DNA of 64,000 nt from Symbiodinium natans. Lineage: Eukaryota; Sar; Dinophyceae; Suessiales; Symbiodiniaceae. Under the pieces are notes generated by a model. It worked only from the letters and a program-made list of their open reading frames with translations, ran no database searches and was not told where the DNA came from. Shown here one piece after another: positions 1-9,883 of the stretch (position 1 is its first letter; every line of letters begins with the position of its first letter). The translations under genes and the position numbers were made by a program. Where the stretch lies: positions 18,501 through 82,500 of the forward strand of contig CAJNDS010002807.1 in assembly GCA_905221605.1 (NCBI GenBank). The letters run 5' to 3'.

Positions 1-777
1 TCATAGTCAGCATCATCACCATCATTGTCATCAGCGTCATAATCATAATCATCATCCTCATCCTCCTCGTCGACATCACCAGCACCAGACTAAACCTCGT
101 GCGACCATGAAGACCTACACTGATAGAGCAGCAACCAGTTGATGTCTGTGTAAGAGGTGCCAAGCCGTTCCCGCAGATCGATGCCCCGGCCGTCAACCCG
201 GGGCTCTCAGCCTAAGGATAACCGCAACGCCATCAAATCCTGTGGCAAGCCGAACTTCCAAAAACAGACTCCGAAACACTGAACCATCAGAAATATGGGT
301 TCTCTTGAAATCCCAGTAGAAAGGTGACCTTAAATCCCTGAGTAGTGAATATATCGTTTTTGCACCAAGCCCTGTTCCAGCATGCAGGCCCCCATGCTAA
401 CGCCTGACAACCTCGTTCAACTTAAACTATGCTACCGCACGTGACCCTCTTAGCGTGGGACCCATAGAGCCCTTATTGTCTAAGACTGCAAAGCAGTGTG
501 CGACTCTTTCTTCCGATTTTGTAAAGCCCGATATGTGGATGCCGCAGTGGGCCCGCTGGCAAAGTCTGCCGGAACCCCGGACGGCTGCAAGTCATGCAAG
601 AGTCTTATAGGGTCCTGTAAGGTCTAATGGAGGTCCATGGGCTGCCACAGAGGATGCCCCAACTGTCGGGGGCCACACTAGTAAAAGGAAAGGACCCTCC
701 GGCTCTATTCTGCCTGGAGGTGTTCACTTAGTAGCAGTAGTTAGCAGCAAGTCTTTTTCCGAGCCGAAAGAAAAGTT
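1..777. other. No recognisable gene
   Basis: Positions 1-90 are an imperfect ATC/ATG trinucleotide repeat; read on the minus strand it would give an acidic Asp/Glu-rich stretch, so it could be the edge of an exon, but no start, stop or splice context supports that. The rest shows no convincing open frame or RNA fold. Confidence 0.4.
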
Positions 778-780
778 TTG

Positions 781-930
781 GATGCTCGGCCCACTCTCTC
801 TTCTTCCTTTGCTCTCTTTCTCCTTGTTTCTATCTTCTTCTTTGTTTCTATCTTTTTCTTCTGTTTCTATCATTTTCATTGTTTCTCTCTTTCTGTTCTC
901 TCTCTCACCTTTCTGCTTTTTGACTGGATA
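781..930 (+). repeat. Pyrimidine (TTTCTC) tract
   Basis: Almost pure T/C sequence directly downstream of the tRNA-Asn gene in its direction of transcription. The Phe/Leu/Ser-rich ORFs it creates are composition artefacts. Confidence 0.8.
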
Positions 931-947
931 TTATGCAGTGGAAACAT

Positions 948-1021
948 CGCTCCCAGGGAGGCTCGAACTCCCGACCTTGAGGTTAACAGCCTCACGCTCT
1001 AACCAACTGAGCTATGGAAGC
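948..1021 (-). tRNA. tRNA-Asn (anticodon GTT)
   Basis: The minus strand folds as a complete cloverleaf. The acceptor stem GCTTCCA pairs with TGGGAGC, the D arm is GCTC...GAGC with AGTTGG in the loop, the anticodon stem TGAGG/CCTCA holds loop CTGTTAA (anticodon GTT at 985-987), and the T arm is GGGAG-TTCGAGC-CTCCC. The length is 74 nt with discriminator G and no intron. It reads as an intact, probably functional gene. A purine-rich strand follows it downstream (pyrimidine tract on the plus strand). Confidence 0.88.
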
Positions 1022-1127
1022 ACTTCATAATATCTCATGCAAACACAAGTTGACTTTTGTCAAAGCCAACAGTTGAGCAGCCGGACTGCCTGCTTGCTTG
1101 GCCATGCACAGTTTGGCCAAGCTCCCC

Positions 1128-1670
1128 TCTCCCTCTCTCTTTCTCTTTCTCTTTCTCTTTCGCTTTCGCTTTCTCTTTCTCTTTCTCTTTCTCTGTCTCT
1201 GTCTCTGTCTCTTTCTCTTTCTCTTCCTCCCTCTCTTCCTCTCTTTCTCTCTCTGTCTCTCTCTTTCTTTTTCTTTTCTTGTTTTCTTTTATTTTTCACT
1301 CTTTTTCTCGTTTTATCTTTTTCTCTTGTTCTCGTTTTCTCGTTTTATCTTTTTCTCTTGTTCTCGTTTTCTCTTTTTCTCTTTTTCTCTTGTTCTCGTT
1401 TTCTCTTTTTCTCTTTGTGTCTTTTTTCTTTTCCTCTTTTTTCTTCATATATTTTTTCTCCTTTTCTATTTTTATCTTGTCATTTTTCTTTTGTTTTTTT
1501 CAACCTCTTTTTCCTCTTTTTCATTCTTTATTGTTTCTTTTTTTCTTATTTTCCTGTTTGTTTTTCTCCTTTTTCTTTTCATCCTCTTTTTTTTGTATCA
1601 TTTTTCGAAATCTTGTTTTTGTTTTTCCTTTTTGATTTATTTTTCTTACTCCTTTTCCTCTTTTTCTTTC
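1128..1670 (+). repeat. Long pyrimidine tract (CTCTTT)n
   Basis: About 540 bp of nearly pure pyrimidine, beginning as (TCTTTC)/(TCTGTC)n and decaying to T-rich. It occupies the same position relative to the pseudo-tRNA at 1675-1748 as the 781-930 tract does to tRNA-Asn, so the two look like duplicated tRNA-plus-tract units. Confidence 0.85.
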
Positions 1671-1674
1671 ACAT

Positions 1675-1748
1675 CGCCCCCAGAGAGGCTCGATTTCCCG
1701 ACCTTTCTCAGGTTAGCAGCCCCACGAAACCAACTGAGCTGTGGAAGC
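1675..1748 (-). pseudogene. Decayed tRNA-Asn copy (anticodon position GCT)
   Basis: This is a 74 nt minus-strand relative of the tRNA at 948-1021. The acceptor stem still pairs (GCTTCCA/TGGGGGC, two G-T pairs), but the 3' half of the D stem is missing, the anticodon stem has a G-G mismatch, the variable loop has gained bases and the T stem is imperfect (GGGAA/CTCTC). The anticodon position reads GCT rather than GTT. A true tRNA-Ser would need a long variable arm, which is absent, so I call it a pseudogene. Confidence 0.65.
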
Positions 1749-1872
1749 ACTTGGTACCTTTGGCAAAAACAACTCCACTTCTTCCAGAGAAGAAAGCTGA
1801 GACACCAAAGTGCACCCTGACTTTTCTTTTGAGCTGCAGCTGCCGCGGAGAGTTGTTTGTTTGCTTGCCACG

Positions 1873-1952
1873 GACAGTTTGGCCGAGTGGTCTAAAACGC
1901 TGGCGTCAGGCACCAGTCTGCAAGGGCGTGGGCTCAAACCCCACAGCTGGCA
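1873..1952 (+). tRNA. tRNA-Leu-like (anticodon CAG)
   Basis: An 80 nt element with a GGCCGAGTGGTCTAA A-box typical of eukaryotic tRNA-Leu, anticodon loop GTCAGGC (CAG), a short variable arm and a perfect T arm GTGGG-CTCAAAC-CCCAC. The acceptor stem GACAGTT/AGCTGGC has one A-G mismatch, and the loop lacks the usual pyrimidine-T before the anticodon. It may be functional or slightly decayed. A similar flank (cacagtttggcc) precedes 1128, suggesting another truncated copy there. Confidence 0.6.
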
Positions 1953-2044
1953 TTTGTTGCGAGGCAACCTGATGCCTTTGCCCTTTGCCAACACGCGTCG
2001 TTTTATTTAAGCCAGGTTTTTGCATATCCAGTCTTTCTACTATG

Positions 2045-2133
2045 TTTCCCCCCCCCCCTCCTCCGCCCCCTCCCCCCCCCTCCCCCTCTCCCCCCTCCCC
2101 CCTCCCCCCTCCCCCCCCCCCCTCCACCACCCA
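2045..2133. repeat. Poly-C/CCT tract
   Basis: Runs of C broken by single T or G; low complexity. The proline-rich and glycine-rich ORFs crossing it are not credible proteins. Confidence 0.8.
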
Positions 2134-2219
2134 CGTCCAACCCAGGTTCCCTCCATCCTGGGGCACGGTTTGACCCTCGTAGAGTAAAAGTTGAGTGTAT
2201 GTAAGGAATAGCCCAACCT

Positions 2220-2313
2220 GGGGTTCCTAACTTAGGGGGGTACCTTCTGTTTTTATATGGGAACCCTACTATTTTGGGGGTCTAAATTGGGTTCCCCTAT
2301 TTCGTAAACCTCT
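2220..2313. mobile_element. Short element, family 3 copy
   Basis: This segment aligns along its length with 25801-25907: shared blocks are gggggtaccttctg, tatatg-ggaa-cct-ctattttggggtct, and tttcgtaaacc at the right end. The ends are roughly inverted (GGGGTTTC.. / ..GTAAACC). 14752-14829 is a more distant relative. It is probably a non-autonomous MITE-like insertion. Confidence 0.5.
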
Positions 2314-2513
2314 ATATGCCTTCTCTTCTGCCTGGCCAAGGTTATGCAGGCTTTGGGCGCTCGGGCTGCTTGCGCCACCTGCAGGCCCGACATGTTTGGT
2401 TTAGGAACCATGGGGTCCTTGTCGATTGCTCTGACTTTTGGGTGAAGTTCGCGGCCACGTGTCCTTGTGTTTTTCGGCTTGCAGCGCTCATAAAAGCTGC
2501 CTAAAGGTGCAGC

Positions 2514-4065
2514 ATGGTCAGCTTCTGGTTAGTGGTGTCATCCTTATTTCTTCTTGCGGAGGGTGTGGATTGGCTCGCGTGGATCGGGGACCAGTCGTTT
2601 GGGCATGCAGGGGATCCCGGATGGCAGAAACTGGACCTCGCAGACCGCTTCAAGGCGTTGCCCTGGGAGGAGCCAGGAAAACCGAATGGCTACCGCTACT
2701 TCTACCCGCATGCAACCGAGTACACGCTTGGGGAGGGCTGTGGCCGAAAGATGTGGCTCGACCTGTGGCAGCCCTTTTCTGAAACGGCTGCTGACGCGGC
2801 TGTGGGCGCCAACCTCCGTGGAGCGCTCTACACGCTCTTCGTGGACCACCTGACTCAGTTCTGCGTAAAGGTTTCGAACAAAGGCTGGGACGGATGTGGC
2901 TCGGCAAGAATCTGCGAAGAGGGAGAACCTTGTCCTAACGTGATTCTCAATGGCGACAACCCATTCCCGCGACGCATTGCCGAAGATCGGGCGTTACCCC
3001 TCAACCAGTTCCTAGAGTTCGAATTGCAGCACAAGCTGAAGCGTTATCAAGACGACTTCCTGCGTGTGGCAAACTACATGTACAACTTTGATTCCAAGTG
3101 GATGGGCATTCCGTTTGCCGCTGACACGCGGCTGCTTGGCTTCAATGTCACGACTCTGAAGCGGCTAGGACTCAAACTGCCACCTCCCTTCGAACTCGAC
3201 GACTGGACATGGGAGGACTTGGTGTCATACGCTTGCAAGATTAAAGCTGCAACGGGACAAGCGGGCCTGCTGGCGAATTCTGACTGGGACGAGGACGCCA
3301 AGTTCTTCCTGCTGATGCTCCAGGGTATGGGTGGAGCTCTCTTGAGCACCACGGGTTCAGGTGCGGCAAGGGCGCGGACTTGCGGCCTGCGCATGGGAAC
3401 CGAAGTTGTGGAGAGCTTTTGGAAGCCCATGGTGCAGAAGGGTTGCTTGGGATCCATTGGTGGCGGAGACTACTGGCTAGGCAGCTCCAACCAGAGCGCG
3501 GCGCTGGAAGCCGTGCTTGGCCCCATCAACCCACTGGCGCCGCCAGACGTGAAGCCGCTCTCAAACTACAACTACGAGCTTTCCTCCGGGCGCTTGACTG
3601 GCTTTTTCATCGCCAATGGTCTTGAGGAGAGGGTTGGCCGATGTGAGCTCATGTCCGAGCAAGAGAGCTGCAAGGATGAGGTTCTTAGCCAGTGCAAGTT
3701 GCTGGCTCGCTTCGAAAATCGAAGCCAGGAAGAGTGCAAGGACCACACCTTCGCGCTGGGTGGCGACTCCTTTTTGCATTCGGGGGCTTGCCAAGTGCTC
3801 TCCTGCGAAACTCGGGAGCGTTTGGACAAAGTATGGCAAGCACTTCTATTCCACCAACTACACCTTGTTCTCCACCCTCTGCAGCGAGATCCGTTTTGCC
3901 ACGATGCCACGTGGCTTCACCTTTCAGGGGGGCAGCGGCCTCATGATACCCAAGCCGGAGGGCAACTATCCTCATCCAGACTGCCTCCCCGACCACCTCC
4001 TTGCCTTGAACACCTCGGTGAGCGCGGAGTGCCGCAGGCAGATTGAGGGCTGGCGCATCTTAGGG
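2514..4065 (+). CDS. Exon 1: secreted solute-binding domain of a multidomain membrane protein
   Basis: The ATG at 2514 opens a hydrophobic signal peptide (MVSFWLVVSSLFLLAEG). It is followed by a domain of about 480 residues resembling ABC-transporter family 1 extracellular solute-binding proteins: segments such as KWMGIPFAADTRLLGFN and FELDDWTWEDLVSYACKI near residues 195-250, and FQGGSGLMIP near the end, match the ligand-contact and hinge regions of that fold. The frame breaks at about 3815-3840: upstream ends ...ERLDKV, downstream resumes one frame over at YGKHFYSTNYTLF. This may be a 1-nt assembly error, a real lesion or an unrecognised tiny intron. The exon ends with a GT donor after ATC TTA GGG. 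Exon 2 (11659) continues the same domain in phase. A eukaryotic protein with this fold at its N-terminus is probably a surface receptor or nutrient-sensing protein rather than a transporter subunit; that role is inference. Confidence 0.82.
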
Positions 4066-4904
4066 GTGCTTGGAAATAGTTTTTAACTTTTGGGTACTTG
4101 TAATTCCTAAGAAACAGCAAAAAAAAATATATATATATATATGAGCCTGAGACCTTTCGGGTTCTTTTTGCTTAGGTTTCATGTGTGCAATGAAAAAACT
4201 AATACAAATATTAAAAGCATTATAGAATAAAGTTATAATAGTTTAGCCCGAAATGTATAAGCCTAACTTAGTCATATACCCTAAGCCCTAATCGGTCCAG
4301 ATTTGTTTTCATTTTTGTCGCCTGGCAAATCCCTAAACCCTGAAACCTAAACCAAGAGTTTAAGGGTATCTGAATCTAAAAGGGTTTAGGGCTAAGATTT
4401 AGAGGTGTCATATTGGGGTTTATAAGGGTTTACGATCTCCGAATTTTTTTAATTGAGTTTATAAGGATTCGGAACGTAGGGTAAAAACCTAAACCGTAAC
4501 CATGCTCTGGCGGCAGATTTAATTAGGGTTTAGGGCTGCGGTGCGACTGCATTTTTCGCTCCCACGGCTGCGGCTTCGTGCTCGCAATCTCATCCATGTG
4601 ATGAGTTCTGCAAAATAAAAAGGTGTAGGGTTAAAGGTTTAGGGTTTAGGATTTCACCCTAAACTCCAAACTCTTATAAACCGAAATATAAAATCCCTAA
4701 CCCCAAACCCTAAGCCCTCTTAACCCCCAAATTTGAGTACTTGATATAAGATCTACAACTCCAACATCCTAAACTTGTGAAATCCTTTCAATCGATGTAT
4801 TGCATGCCTTACATACCTCTGTCGCGCAGTGAGCCCCCGGGAGCTTATTACAAGCTTGGCCTTTGAGCCGCGGCCATAGGTGTTAGGAGGTATAGAGATT
4901 AAGG

Positions 4905-5040
4905 TTAGGAGGGTTAAGGGTTCAGGGTTTAGGGTTTAGGGGTTTAGGGGTTGAGGGGTTAGGGTTAAGGGTTTAGGATTTAGGGTTTAGGGTTTAAGGT
5001 GTCGGGTTTATGGTTTAGGGTTTAGGGTTTAGGGTTAAAA
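4905..5040 (+). repeat. Degenerate TTTAGGG array inside intron 1
   Basis: About 15 imperfect units (ggtttagg, gggttaag, ggtttaag). It is more degraded than most arrays to the right of 14 kb. Confidence 0.7.
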
Positions 5041-6126
5041 AGAAGAACAAAGTCTTAAGCAAGGTCTATATATGCTGGCGCCTGTTCTTCGGCAGGAGGG
5101 AGGTTCTGGTCACCGGCGATCAAGAAGCCTCGTCGAAACAATACTATATCCAATTACACGCAAAGTAGACGCGAATCTAAGAATCTGACCGTTGTCGCCC
5201 GGCACCTGATGTACACTTAACGTGGAACATTTGCAAATAAAGAATAAGAAAAACCTCTTGACTCCTTAACACATAATGCTTGAAGCAGATGATGCTAACA
5301 ATGCTATTGCTTAACATCTTTGCCGAAGTCCGTTTGCAACTAAAATTTCTGCACGCCTGCAACAATACAATAACATGAAGTTTACTTAGCTTACATTAGA
5401 TGTGTGACAAAAAGATGTCCGGCCTGGTCGTCGATCCAGAATTGAAGGACCTAAATTGCAAGACAGAAACAAAACACCCAAAACATCTTTCATCGAGCGC
5501 ACAAGACGGGTATCTCAAAAAAAATCGGCCTCGGCTTCTATGAATCTGCCGAAGTCATCAAAGTTCGGAGGCGCACCTGATCTGAAAATTTTTATATTCA
5601 GCTGAAGCTCCAAGAACAACTAAATCTGAGTTTCCGGCCGGTATCGATCCAAACCTGCTGGAAGCTTAGCATCATTACACGCAAAATAAAAAATTCATGA
5701 TCACGTCTAAGAGCACGACCTCGTCCTCCATCAGCAGTTCGTTAATCTGAGCAGCATAAACGACAAAGCTTGACAACATAATGTAAAGCTGTAAAAGTCA
5801 AATGTGTTATTTTGCATTTGCATTAGGCTGTCCGGCGTCTTGCGCGTCTGCGGGATCGGCTTGATGACCTTGTCAAGAGACTGTTATGCTGAGATGTAAT
5901 TCCACTGATGAAAACCTCAGGTCGTAGCCAGTTGCGTCGTGGCCCTGCCGAATTTATATTTAAGATAAACCATTGTTCTCTTTAGTAAGACACAACATTA
6001 ATTGTTTATACGAGGTCAGGTGTAGTAAGGAAAATATAGCGATACAGTTTTCGAAAATTAACATACACAAATTCAAGAACTAATATAATTATAGAAGCTA
6101 TGCATCAACATGAAGTCAAAAGGAAC

Positions 6127-6300
6127 CTCGAGCTGGGCGACGCAGCGCCCGCAGTAGGAGTGACCGCACGGGTACAGCGCGGTCAGCTCTTCCTTGACCT
6201 TCAGCAAATTCAAACTCCTTAAACTGTCTTTATTTATTATACAGTCCGCCTCGAAACAAATAGGACACTCTTCGTCGCCACGTGCTCCGAACACACGAAC
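6127..6300 (-). CDS. Exon with first half of a RING finger
   Basis: The minus-strand open frame of 58 codons is bounded by a TTTTTTGGAG acceptor (6301 side) and a GT donor (GAG|GTTCCT at 6126). It reads VRVFGARGDEECPICFEA, a spacer, then CGHSYCGRCVAQLEV: the C-x2-C ... C-x-H-x2-C-x2-C part of a C3HC4 RING domain (E3 ubiquitin ligase type). The last C-x2-C pair is not in this exon. It lies within intron 1 of the plus-strand gene, so it would be a nested, opposite-strand gene or a relic. Confidence 0.6.
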
Positions 6301-6365
6301 CTCCAAAAAAGAAATGTTTCCGGCGTCTGCACAGAAAGCAGCGCTGCAACAAACGTTAACAAAGC

Positions 6366-6418
6366 TCAGAAGCGTACATAAGTCAGAGCTTCCTCACGGC
6401 AAACCGGGCAACGCATAG
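6366..6418 (-). CDS. Terminal exon with last half of a RING finger
   Basis: On the minus strand, after a gtttttgtcag acceptor, the frame reads MRCPVCREEALTYVRF then TGA. CPVCRE is the closing C-x2-C of a RING finger. It lies upstream, in the sense of transcription, of the exon carrying the first RING half (6127-6300), so the two cannot join in this order; they suggest a tandem duplication or rearranged copies. Confidence 0.5.
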
Positions 6419-6995
6419 CTGACAAAAACTATGCAGAGTGATGAGACTAGCTCGCCGCTAAAGTTATGAGCAGAAACAGCTTGCGCAGGATTGATAGCAG
6501 CCAACCACCAGGTGCATGCAACTCGCATATATACAGCTGAATATTAAAGCTTTATGATGGCACCGCTCTAGATGCACGTTGATGGCCTGGATCAGTCGAC
6601 TGTGTCTTATATTCATGTATTTTTAATCTCTTGTAAAACTACATCCTTTATCATCAAGACATACGTGAGAGCTGACTGCGAAATGTTTATTGCCTGATAT
6701 CATGAATGCGCAGACACGCATACACACAAAAATGTTATATTACTTAGGTTTTCACTGACAGGCTAATCACATGACAACGAATGCATATACCGCGATCGCA
6801 AAATTAAAATATAAAAACATACCAAGTAAAGGATAACACTAAGTTTAACCTCAAACACAAACGCAGCATCATCAAACATTTTTGTGCTATTATGCTGGTG
6901 GAGAGCATAACAATTGGTTTCTTTTACTTTTTGCTCAGAAGCAGTTGTCAGAATAAAATTTTACGAGAGCCGTGCTCGCTTAGCGACTGACGACA

Positions 6996-7349
6996 TCACT
7001 GTTTCTGGCGTTTCACGCCAGAAGTAGTCATCGTGTGCTTTCGTGGAACAGACAGCGGCGTCAGTTTTCTTTGATTCACAGAATTCTTCTGCTTTGCAGA
7101 AGGCTTCTTAAACAACCACGCTTGTACTAAAGACTTTTCATGCGTGAAGGCATCAACAAGAGGAAGACAAGCTTTCTTGCGACAACTCTCCGAATCTTGG
7201 TCAGAACACCATGCTTTCCATTCATCATCTGACCAAAGTGAAGCATGTAAAGACCTAGCAAGAAGAACGGTTTCCGTAGTAATGTGAGACAAAGGAAAAC
7301 AAGATGCTAAATAGTGAGACAGTCTCTTGATGTACAGATAATATCGCAA
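6996..7349 (-). CDS. Unknown protein, basic C-terminal exon
   Basis: A minus-strand ORF of 117 codons ending in a Lys/Arg/Gln-rich tail (…TSGVKRQKQ stop). The interior (SLWSDDEWKAWCSDQDSESC) has balanced composition unlike a shadow frame. It may be spliced to 7358-7706. I recognise no family. It is more AT-rich than the host gene exons. Confidence 0.45.
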   Translation of the reverse strand: MRYYLYIKRLSHYLASCFPLSHITTETVLLARSLHASLWSDDEWKAWCSDQDSESCRKKACLPLVDAFTHEKSLVQAWLFKKPSAKQKNSVNQRKLTPLSVPRKHTMTTSGVKRQKQ

Positions 7350-7357
7350 CTTTAAGC

Positions 7358-7706
7358 TTAAAGCTGAGCGATGTAAAGAATTTGTGGTCTTGGACCACGA
7401 ATTAATCTCCGCGTGTAGCGCTTCATTGCTTGCGGTTCCGCTTGGAAGGCGTGGCCATAGCCCGAAAATTTTTCGTCATCCTGGTATGCGGAGATGGCTT
7501 GTTCTTGCCCATTGTGCTTGCAAAGAAGCGGTGGAGTAGGTAGACTCATTATGCAGTAGCTGCGCAAAAAGAGACAGGCCTTCAGCGTGTAGTAAAACCG
7601 CACGGTCAGGAAGTACACGACTCACTTGAGTATACAGCTCATCATTCATGCATTCGTTCTTGACATACCATCTAGATTGTGCAAAAAAGCGAATGACGCA
7701 ACACAT
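7358..7706 (-). CDS. Unknown protein, upstream exon(s) of the 6996-7349 gene
   Basis: Two overlapping minus-strand frames look coding: 7476-7706 (…PDRAVLLHAEGLSLFAQLLHNES…) and, after a possible acceptor TACCAG at about 7481, a second frame (DDEKFSGYGHAFQAEPQAMKRYTRR…) down to 7358. Probably two exons of one nested gene; the exact boundary is unclear and no family is recognised. Confidence 0.4.
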
Positions 7707-8284
7707 TCAAACACTTCAGCCGATACAAACTTCATACACATGCAGATCTCAGAGCTTGTCTTAATCTACTCGAGGTTACTAGACTTCATGACGGCTTTTA
7801 GTCTCAATGTTCATGGCATTCTAAATTCAAACATGAAAACTTAAACTTAAAACACTAAACCCCAAACCTCAAACCTCAAACCCTAAGCATTAAATAATTT
7901 CTATTGAGATTCTATTCTCTTTTGTTTAATGTTGTGAGTAATATCCAAAATAAAGAAATAATTACATTTGCCACCCGTACTAATATAAGTATATTTCATA
8001 TTTTTCATTGCTTAAAGGTTTAAAGTTTAAGGTTACAGGTTTAAGGCGTTGAGTTTAAGGTTCCAGGTCTGGGTGTTCCAGAGTTTAAGAGCAAACTACG
8101 CCTGAAAGAAAAACATGACTTTTTAAAACTAAGAGGACAAAAAGCCTTCTCAGCACCTTTTGAACATTCTTACGCTGGCTCCCAGTAGCCAGTAGCCATA
8201 TGGATCTTCAGTCTTCGCGAGTTCTCGCACCTTAGAGGCAAGGGTTAGCCTGTAATTTCACACGTGATTTCTGCAGCCAAAGAA

Positions 8285-8440
8285 ATAAGCGACAGCCACG
8301 ACGGCCGCAACGACAACAACGACCACCACGACCACCATCATCACCGCCACCGTGAAGACCACTACGACCAGGACCACCACTACGACCAACACGGGAACAA
8401 TACCAACAACGACAATAACCTCGCCCTCAAGTTCATATTG
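8285..8440. repeat. Imperfect GAC/CAC/AAC trinucleotide repeat
   Basis: Low-complexity ACN-rich sequence; the His/Asp-rich and Val-rich ORFs are by-products. Confidence 0.75.
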
Positions 8441-8535
8441 AGGAGGGGTTAATAGTTGGTGCATGTGGAGGTTTACGATATGAGGGGTACATTCTTGTAG
8501 ACCTTATTGTATTGGTGCAAGGGGTGTAAGGGGCG

Positions 8536-8982
8536 CAGGTGGCCTTGGGGGCATAATAAGTGCAAGGGATAGAAGAGGGGGATAGGGGTGTAGGGGGTAT
8601 AAGAGGTGTAAGGAGTGTAAGAAGCGCAAGGGGTGTAAGAGGTGTAAATGGGTGTAAGGGTTGTAAGGGCTGCACGGGTGCAGGCGTGTAAGGCGTGCAA
8701 GGTGTGTAAAAGAGGGTACGAGGCGTGTAAGGCGTGTAAGGGGCGTAAGAGGTGCAAGGCGTGTAAGGTCTGTAAGGAGTGTAAGGGGTGTAAGGCGTGC
8801 AAGGGGTGTAAGGGGTGTAAGGCGTGTAAGGGGTGTAAGGAGTGTAAGGGGTGTAAAGCGTGTAGGAAGTGTAAGGGGTGTAAGGGGTATAAGGGGTCTA
8901 AGGGGTGTAAGGGGTGTAAGGGTGTAAGAGGGGTGAGAGGATGTAAGGAGTGCAAGGCGTGTAGGAGTGTAAGGGGCCTGTG
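8536..8982 (+). repeat. GTGTAAGGN minisatellite
   Basis: About 50 tandem 9-10 bp units of the type GGGTGTAAG/GCGTGTAAG. The phase of 9 keeps frames open for 160 codons (Pro/Leu/Thr-rich on one strand, Cys-Lys-rich on the other). I see no sign these ORFs are genes. Confidence 0.85.
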
Positions 8983-9484
8983 GTTCTAACCACATGGCTA
9001 CTTCTGATGTTGTTGTTTCTTGTACTGTTCTGTTAAAAGAAGTAACATTTGGTGCCTTGTCTGTTGTTCTGCACCCCTCAGCCCACCCAACAACCCCAGG
9101 AGGGTTTTGTTTTAAGTACTAGTAGTAGAAATAAAATCTTGTGCTCCGTCTCATCTTTCAGCACCCCTCCCTCTCGTATGAGGTTGTTGTTTCTACTCCT
9201 TCTAGAAAAACAAAATCTGGTATCCCGTCTGTTGTTTTGCACCCCCACCGCCCCCACAACCGACCCTCCTCCAATCTTAGAAACCAAGGGTGTTGCGATT
9301 TGGCTCTTGACATAAAAAAAAGATGATCTTAAGAACACGAACTTGTGATTTTACTATTTGAAGCAGACATTATCCATCCGCTTTCATCTTGAGAACAAAA
9401 GCTGACGAGTTATTCTTGCTTTGGTATGAAAACTTGAACCATATGAAAACAGTCACACAAACAAATATAAACTCTATAGCATTA

Positions 9485-9640
9485 GACACAGTGGACCGAT
9501 AACAGTCCCACCGTGTCTAAATATGAAGTTGGCGAGATATAATAAAACGAAGGATGGGGGAGACGGTGGACCGATAACAGTACCACCGTGTTCAGAGACC
9601 GATGTCAGTACTCTGCTTTCCCGAAGGCCGATAGCAGCAC
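9485..9640. repeat. Small tandem repeat (gtggaccgataacag..ccaccgtgt)
   Basis: The block GTGGACCGATAACAG(T)..CCACCGTGT occurs at about 9491 and about 9565, and a shorter partial copy (CCGATAGCAGCACTCC) at about 9627. Its ends (CAGTGG/CCACCGTG) are weakly inverted. Confidence 0.6.
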
Positions 9641-9883
9641 TCCGAGTTGATGCACAACGACAAGAAAGCATTATTTTAAATATTGCGTTTATGATTATGT
9701 AGATGAAAATGACTTATATATCATGTTTTATTTCTTATTCATGTAAGACTAAACATTTTTCTCGACGTAGTCCTTTAGGACATTGACAAGAATTAAAAAT
9801 CAAATATGGTGTACATAATGGATTTGTTAACTACACGTTTCTGTTTCAAGCAGACAAGAAATTAGTTCAATTAATTAAGTTCT

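Noticed and set aside
1675-1748. A functional tRNA-Ser(GCT)
   Set aside because: Lacks the long variable arm and has broken D and anticodon stems; better explained as a decayed tRNA-Asn.
1037-1972. ORFs of 192-311 codons, Ser/Leu/Phe-rich
   Set aside because: Produced entirely by the pyrimidine tract; three frames are open at once.
2514-4065. Bacterial contamination because of the ABC-type binding protein
   Set aside because: The domain continues in phase across a 7.6 kb intron into eukaryotic-type Cys-rich and dinoflagellate domains.
8473-8995. Minus-strand ORFs of 160-163 codons (Pro/Leu/Thr-rich)
   Set aside because: By-products of the 9 bp minisatellite; composition is dictated by the unit.
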